From assembly GCF_014203555.1 (NCBI RefSeq), contig NZ_JACHJH010000012.1, positions 1 to 45,606 of the forward strand: a DNA stretch of 45,606 nt, in the 5' to 3' direction. A program made the position numbers and the translations under genes. Below are positions 42,569-45,606 of this stretch, in pieces (positions within the stretch are counted from its first letter, which is position 1; each line of letters starts with the position of its first letter). A model generated the notes under the pieces. It worked only from the letters and a program-made list of their open reading frames with translations. It was not told the origin of the DNA and made no database searches. This DNA is from Streptomyces olivoverticillatus (GTDB lineage: Bacteria > Actinomycetota > Actinomycetes > Streptomycetales > Streptomycetaceae).

Positions 42569-43468
42569 ATGGCTCCGACCTCCACACCGCAGACACCCTT
42601 CGGGCGGGTCCTGACCGCCATGGTCACGCCCTTCACGACCGAGGGCGCCCTCGACCTCGAAGGCGCCCAGCGGCTCGCCGTCCACCTGGTGGACTCAGGC
42701 AACGACGGCCTCGTCGTCAACGGCACCACCGGTGAGTCGCCCACCACCAGCGATGCGGAGAAAGCCCAGCTGGTACGCGCCGTGGTCGAGGCGGTCGGCG
42801 ACCGCGCCCACGTCGTTGCCGGAGCCGGCACCAACGACACCCGGCACAGCATCGAGCTGGCCCGCGCCGCCGAGCAGGCGGGCGCCCACGGCATCCTGGC
42901 CGTCACCCCGTACTACAACAAGCCCCCGCAGGAGGGCCTGCGCCGCCACTTCACGGCGATCGCGGACGCGACCGACCTGCCCGTGATGGTCTACGACATC
43001 CCCGGCCGCAGCGGCGTGGAGATCGAGACCGAGACGCTGGTCCGGCTGGCCGAGCACCCCCGCATCGTCGCCAACAAGGACGCCAAGGGCGACCTCTCCA
43101 GCGCGAGCTGGGCCATCGCCCGCTCCGGCCTCGCCTGGTACTCCGGCGACGACATGCTGAACCTGCCGCTGCTGTCCGTCGGCGCGGTCGGCTTCGTCTC
43201 CGTCGTCGGCCACTTCGTCGCCTCGGAGCTGCGCGCGCTCCTGGAGGCCTACCGCTCCGGCGACGTCACCAAGGCCACCGAGATCCACCAGCGGCTCCTC
43301 CCGGTCTTCACCGGCGTCTTCCGCACCCAGGGCGTGATCACCACCAAGGCCGGGCTCGCCCTCCAGGGCCTGCCCGCGGGCCCGCTGCGGCTGCCGCTGG
43401 TCGAGCTCACCGAACAGCAGGCCGAGCAGCTCAAGCGCGATCTCACCGCCGGCGGGGTACAGCTGTAG
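42569..43468 (+). CDS. dapA: 4-hydroxy-tetrahydrodipicolinate synthase
   Basis: This 299-residue TIM-barrel enzyme condenses pyruvate with aspartate semialdehyde in lysine/diaminopimelate synthesis. The Schiff-base Lys is K170 in RIVANKDAKGD. Tyr142 in MVYDIPGRSG and the NGTTGE motif (51-56) with Thr53/Thr54 complete the proton relay. VTPYYNKPPQEGL is also conserved. I chose the ATG at 42569 because a TAGCGT -10 box ends seven bases before it and no ribosome site is present, which suggests a leaderless message. A GTG nine bases earlier would add three residues but would overlap that box. Confidence 0.95.
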   Translation: MAPTSTPQTPFGRVLTAMVTPFTTEGALDLEGAQRLAVHLVDSGNDGLVVNGTTGESPTTSDAEKAQLVRAVVEAVGDRAHVVAGAGTNDTRHSIELARAAEQAGAHGILAVTPYYNKPPQEGLRRHFTAIADATDLPVMVYDIPGRSGVEIETETLVRLAEHPRIVANKDAKGDLSSASWAIARSGLAWYSGDDMLNLPLLSVGAVGFVSVVGHFVASELRALLEAYRSGDVTKATEIHQRLLPVFTGVFRTQGVITTKAGLALQGLPAGPLRLPLVELTEQQAEQLKRDLTAGGVQL

Positions 43469-43492
43469 CACGCGCCCCGCGCACTCGACTTC

Positions 43493-43602
43493 ACAACTGC
43501 ATACCGGACAACTGAAGATCGACAACAACTCAAGACCGACAAAACAACTGCAAGTGCACAAATGTCGCGCGCGCCATGTGTTCCCGACGGGGCAGATGGC
43601 GC
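43493..43602 (+). promoter_or_regulatory. A/C-rich repeat leader of RNase J gene with hairpin
   Basis: Between dapA and rnj, bases 43480-43562 are rich in A and C and poor in G. They contain ACAACT four times (from 43493, 43508, 43525 and 43544), three of the four copies being followed by G. A 7-bp hairpin (43571-43577 with 43596-43602, GCGCCAT/ATGGCGC) follows, just before the ribosome site. The region looks single-stranded in RNA. It could be a Rho-loading site, a target for RNase J autoregulation or a protein-binding leader; none is demonstrated. Confidence 0.4.
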
Positions 43603-43621
43603 ACGCGGTGAGGAGAGTCTT

Positions 43622-45307
43622 TTGAGCCACCCGCACCCTGAACTCGGTCCGCCGCCGAAGCTGCCCGAGGGCGGCCTGCGCATCACGCCGCTCGGCGGCC
43701 TGGGCGAGATCGGCCGCAACATGACGGTCTTCGAATACGGCGGCCGTCTGTTGATCGTCGACTGCGGAGTGCTCTTCCCCGAGGAGGAGCAGCCCGGAGT
43801 CGATCTGATCCTGCCCGACTTCACGTCCATCCGTGACCGCCTCGACGACATCGAGGGCATCGTGCTCACGCACGGTCACGAGGACCACATCGGCGGTGTC
43901 CCCTTCCTGCTCCGCGAGAAGCCGGACATCCCGCTGATCGGCTCCAAGCTGACCCTCGCCCTGATCGAGGCCAAGCTGCAGGAGCACCGCATCCGCCCGT
44001 ACACGCTCGAGGTCGTCGAGGGCCACCGCGAGCGCATCGGCCCCTTCGACTGCGAGTTCGTGGCGGTCAACCACTCCATCCCGGACGCCCTGGCCGTCGC
44101 CATCCGCACTCCGGCCGGCATGGCCGTGCACACCGGCGACTTCAAGATGGATCAGCTGCCGCTGGACCGTCGCCTCACCGACCTCCCGGCCTTCGCGAAG
44201 CTCGGCGAGGAGGGCATCGACCTCCTCCTCGTGGACTCCACGAACGCCGAGGTCCCCGGCTTCGTCCCGCCCGAGCGCGACATCTCCAATGTGCTGCGCA
44301 CGGTCTTCGCGGGTGCCCAGAAGCGCATCATCGTGGCCAGCTTCGCCAGCCACGTGCACCGCATCCAGCAGATCCTGGACGCCGCGCACGAGTATGGGCG
44401 CCGGGTGGCCTTCGTCGGCCGCTCGATGGTCCGCAACATGGGCATCGCCCGTGACCTGGGCTATCTGCGTGTCCCGGCCGGACTGGTCGTCGACGTCAAG
44501 ACGCTGGACGACCTGCCGGACGACGAGGTCGTGCTCGTCTGCACGGGTTCCCAGGGCGAGCCGATGGCCGCGCTGTCGCGCATGGCCAACCGCGATCACC
44601 AGATCCGCATCGTCCAGGGCGACACCGTCATCCTGGCCTCGTCGCTCATCCCGGGCAACGAGAACGCGGTCTACCGCGTGATCAACGGCCTGACCCGCTG
44701 GGGCGCCAACGTCGTGCACAAGGGCAACGCCCGCGTGCACGTCTCGGGCCACGCCTCGGCAGGCGAGCTGCTGTACTTCTACAACATCTGCAAGCCGAAG
44801 AACCTGATGCCGGTGCACGGCGAGTGGCGCCACCTGCGGGCCAACGCCGAACTGGGCGCCCTGACGGGCATTCCCAAGAACCACATCGTCATCGCAGAGG
44901 ACGGCGTGGTGGTCGACCTGGTCGACGGCCAGGCGAAGATCGTCGGCAAGGTGCAGGCCGGGTACGTCTACGTTGACGGCCTCTCGGTCGGCGACGTCAC
45001 CGAGGCGTCGCTCAAGGATCGCCGCATCCTCGGCGACGAGGGCATCATCTCGGTCTTCGTGGTCGTCGACAGCACGACGGGCAAGGTCGTCAGCGGCCCG
45101 CAGATCCAGGCGCGGGGCTCCGGCATCGACGATGCGTCGTTCTCGGCCGTGATGCCGAAGATCGAGGAGGCCATTGCCAGGGCCGCAGCCGATGGCGTCG
45201 CCGAGCCGCACCAGCTCCAGCAGCTGGTCCGCCGGTCGGTGGGCAAGTGGGTGTCCGACAGCTACCGCCGCCGTCCGATGATCCTCCCCGTGGTCGTCGA
45301 GGTCTGA
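43622..45307 (+). CDS. rnj: Ribonuclease J
   Basis: This 561-residue metallo-beta-lactamase/beta-CASP enzyme has both 5' exonuclease and endonuclease activity on RNA and is involved in mRNA decay and rRNA maturation. The zinc motif HGHEDHIGG is at residues 84-92. NHSIPDALAVAI, HTGDFKMD and the beta-CASP segment VASFASHVHRIQQILDAA follow, then VCTGSQGEPMAALSRMA and VSGHASAGEL. The C-terminal domain continues to DSYRRRPMILPVVVEV. The start is the uncommon TTG at 43622, chosen because GAGGAGAG lies just upstream; an open frame with an ATG at 43562 would include the leader hairpin and lacks a ribosome site. It follows dapA by 153 bases. Confidence 0.94.
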   Translation: MSHPHPELGPPPKLPEGGLRITPLGGLGEIGRNMTVFEYGGRLLIVDCGVLFPEEEQPGVDLILPDFTSIRDRLDDIEGIVLTHGHEDHIGGVPFLLREKPDIPLIGSKLTLALIEAKLQEHRIRPYTLEVVEGHRERIGPFDCEFVAVNHSIPDALAVAIRTPAGMAVHTGDFKMDQLPLDRRLTDLPAFAKLGEEGIDLLLVDSTNAEVPGFVPPERDISNVLRTVFAGAQKRIIVASFASHVHRIQQILDAAHEYGRRVAFVGRSMVRNMGIARDLGYLRVPAGLVVDVKTLDDLPDDEVVLVCTGSQGEPMAALSRMANRDHQIRIVQGDTVILASSLIPGNENAVYRVINGLTRWGANVVHKGNARVHVSGHASAGELLYFYNICKPKNLMPVHGEWRHLRANAELGALTGIPKNHIVIAEDGVVVDLVDGQAKIVGKVQAGYVYVDGLSVGDVTEASLKDRRILGDEGIISVFVVVDSTTGKVVSGPQIQARGSGIDDASFSAVMPKIEEAIARAAADGVAEPHQLQQLVRRSVGKWVSDSYRRRPMILPVVVEV

Positions 45308-45322
45308 CGCCACATCAGCCGA

Positions 45323-45370
45323 CTGGGCGGCCGCCCCGGCGCCGATTTGCATCCGGGCGCGGCCGTCCAG
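45323..45370 (+). terminator. Large hairpin after rnj, overlapping the next promoter
   Basis: CTGGGCGGCCG (45323-45333) pairs with CGGCCGTCCAG (45360-45370) with one G-U pair, and the 26-base loop has further GC pairing. It ends exactly at the TAGGTT -10 box of the downstream promoter. Confidence 0.55.
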
Positions 45371-45376
45371 TAGGTT
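45347..45376 (+). promoter_or_regulatory. Promoter upstream of probable rRNA operon
   Basis: TTGCAT (45347-45352), an 18-base spacer and TAGGTT (45371-45376) match the sigma-70/HrdB pattern. It is the first of probably several tandem promoters; Streptomyces rRNA operons typically have four. Confidence 0.5.
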
Positions 45377-45419
45377 TACGGCTCCACCGCAGCGGGAACG
45401 ACCCCACGCTTGAGCGTGA

Positions 45420-45606
45420 GGCAGCGACCCGGAGGCGGAGGGAAATCCGGCTCAGAGAATTCTGATAAAGTCGGAACAGCCCACTCCAACGGGCACCGGA
45501 AACGAAATCCAGACCGGAAACGGAACGGAAAACGGATCTGGTAAGGTTGGAAACAACGAAGGGAAGCGCCCGGAGGAAAGCCCGAGAGGGTGAGTACAAA
45601 GGAAGC
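45420..45606 (+). promoter_or_regulatory. Probable rRNA operon promoter and leader, cut by the window end
   Basis: No protein gene is seen. The sequence is rich in GGAAAC-type repeats and contains TCTGATAAAGTCGGAA (45457-45472) and a related TCTGGTAAGGTTGGAA (45535-45550), which look like repeated -10 regions. The end, from AGCGCCCGGAGGAAAGCCCG through GAGAGGGTGAGTACAAAGG, is the purine-rich leader that I recall just upstream of 16S rRNA in Streptomyces operons. The 16S gene itself would start beyond the window. The identification rests on memory of such leaders. Confidence 0.7.

Noticed and set aside
42695..45352. Long open frame antisense to dapA and rnj
   Set aside because: It spans two clear sense genes and the leader between them, has no ribosome site and has composition typical of a reverse-frame shadow. 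Similar antisense frames over proS (1827-4184) and the giant gene (12987-15167) were rejected for the same reason.

Overview
The window is a high-GC actinobacterial chromosome segment, almost certainly Streptomyces or a close relative such as Kitasatospora. The evidence is the strong G/C bias at third codon positions, frequent GTG starts, AGGAGG-type ribosome binding sites, many GC-rich terminator hairpins without U-tracts, and a gene order that I recall from the S. coelicolor SCO5696-SCO5745 region. No mobile element, CRISPR array or tRNA was seen.

Region 1 (1-12.8 kb) is housekeeping. It holds the end of ispG, two GNAT acetyltransferases, proS, and a minus-strand group (lipoprotein, ferritin-like protein, kinase-fold protein). 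The translation/transcription string rimP-nusA-ylxR-infB-DUF503-rbfA-truB follows and is closed by a cluster of large hairpins after truB.

Region 2 (13.0-18.9 kb) holds one very large gene for a 1627-residue protein. It combines a trypsin-like fold, a STAND-type P-loop NTPase, a long disordered linker and an alpha-helical C-terminus. Ordinary ribF follows. The large protein looks like an immune-type or signalling STAND sensor in a core chromosomal location, and is the best candidate here for an undescribed system.

Region 3 (19.0-34.9 kb) is a complete actinobacterial type VII (ESX) secretion locus. Minus strand: a MinD/ParA-like ATPase with an enormous Pro/Ala/Tyr-rich N-terminus, an unrecognised protein and eccE. 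Plus strand: eccB, mycP and two WXG100 genes (esxB, esxA). Minus strand: a DUF397 gene, the frameshifted remnant of a beta-propeller protein, and eccC. Plus strand: eccD. The block separates ribF from rpsO-pnp, which are near neighbours in mycobacteria.

Region 4 (35.1-45.3 kb) resumes the core string: rpsO, pnp, an M16 peptidase, dapB, three small membrane-associated proteins, thyX, dapA and RNase J. The last ~230 bases look like the promoter and leader of an rRNA operon that continues beyond the window.

Regulatory features worth reading are a chain of three overlapping mini-ORFs before infB, a 16-bp hairpin inside the start of the M16 gene, paired TTCnnnGAA palindromes before thyX, a promoter-hairpin unit between thyX and dapA, and an A/C-rich repeat leader before RNase J. 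All functional statements are family-level inference from reading the sequence; no database search was run.
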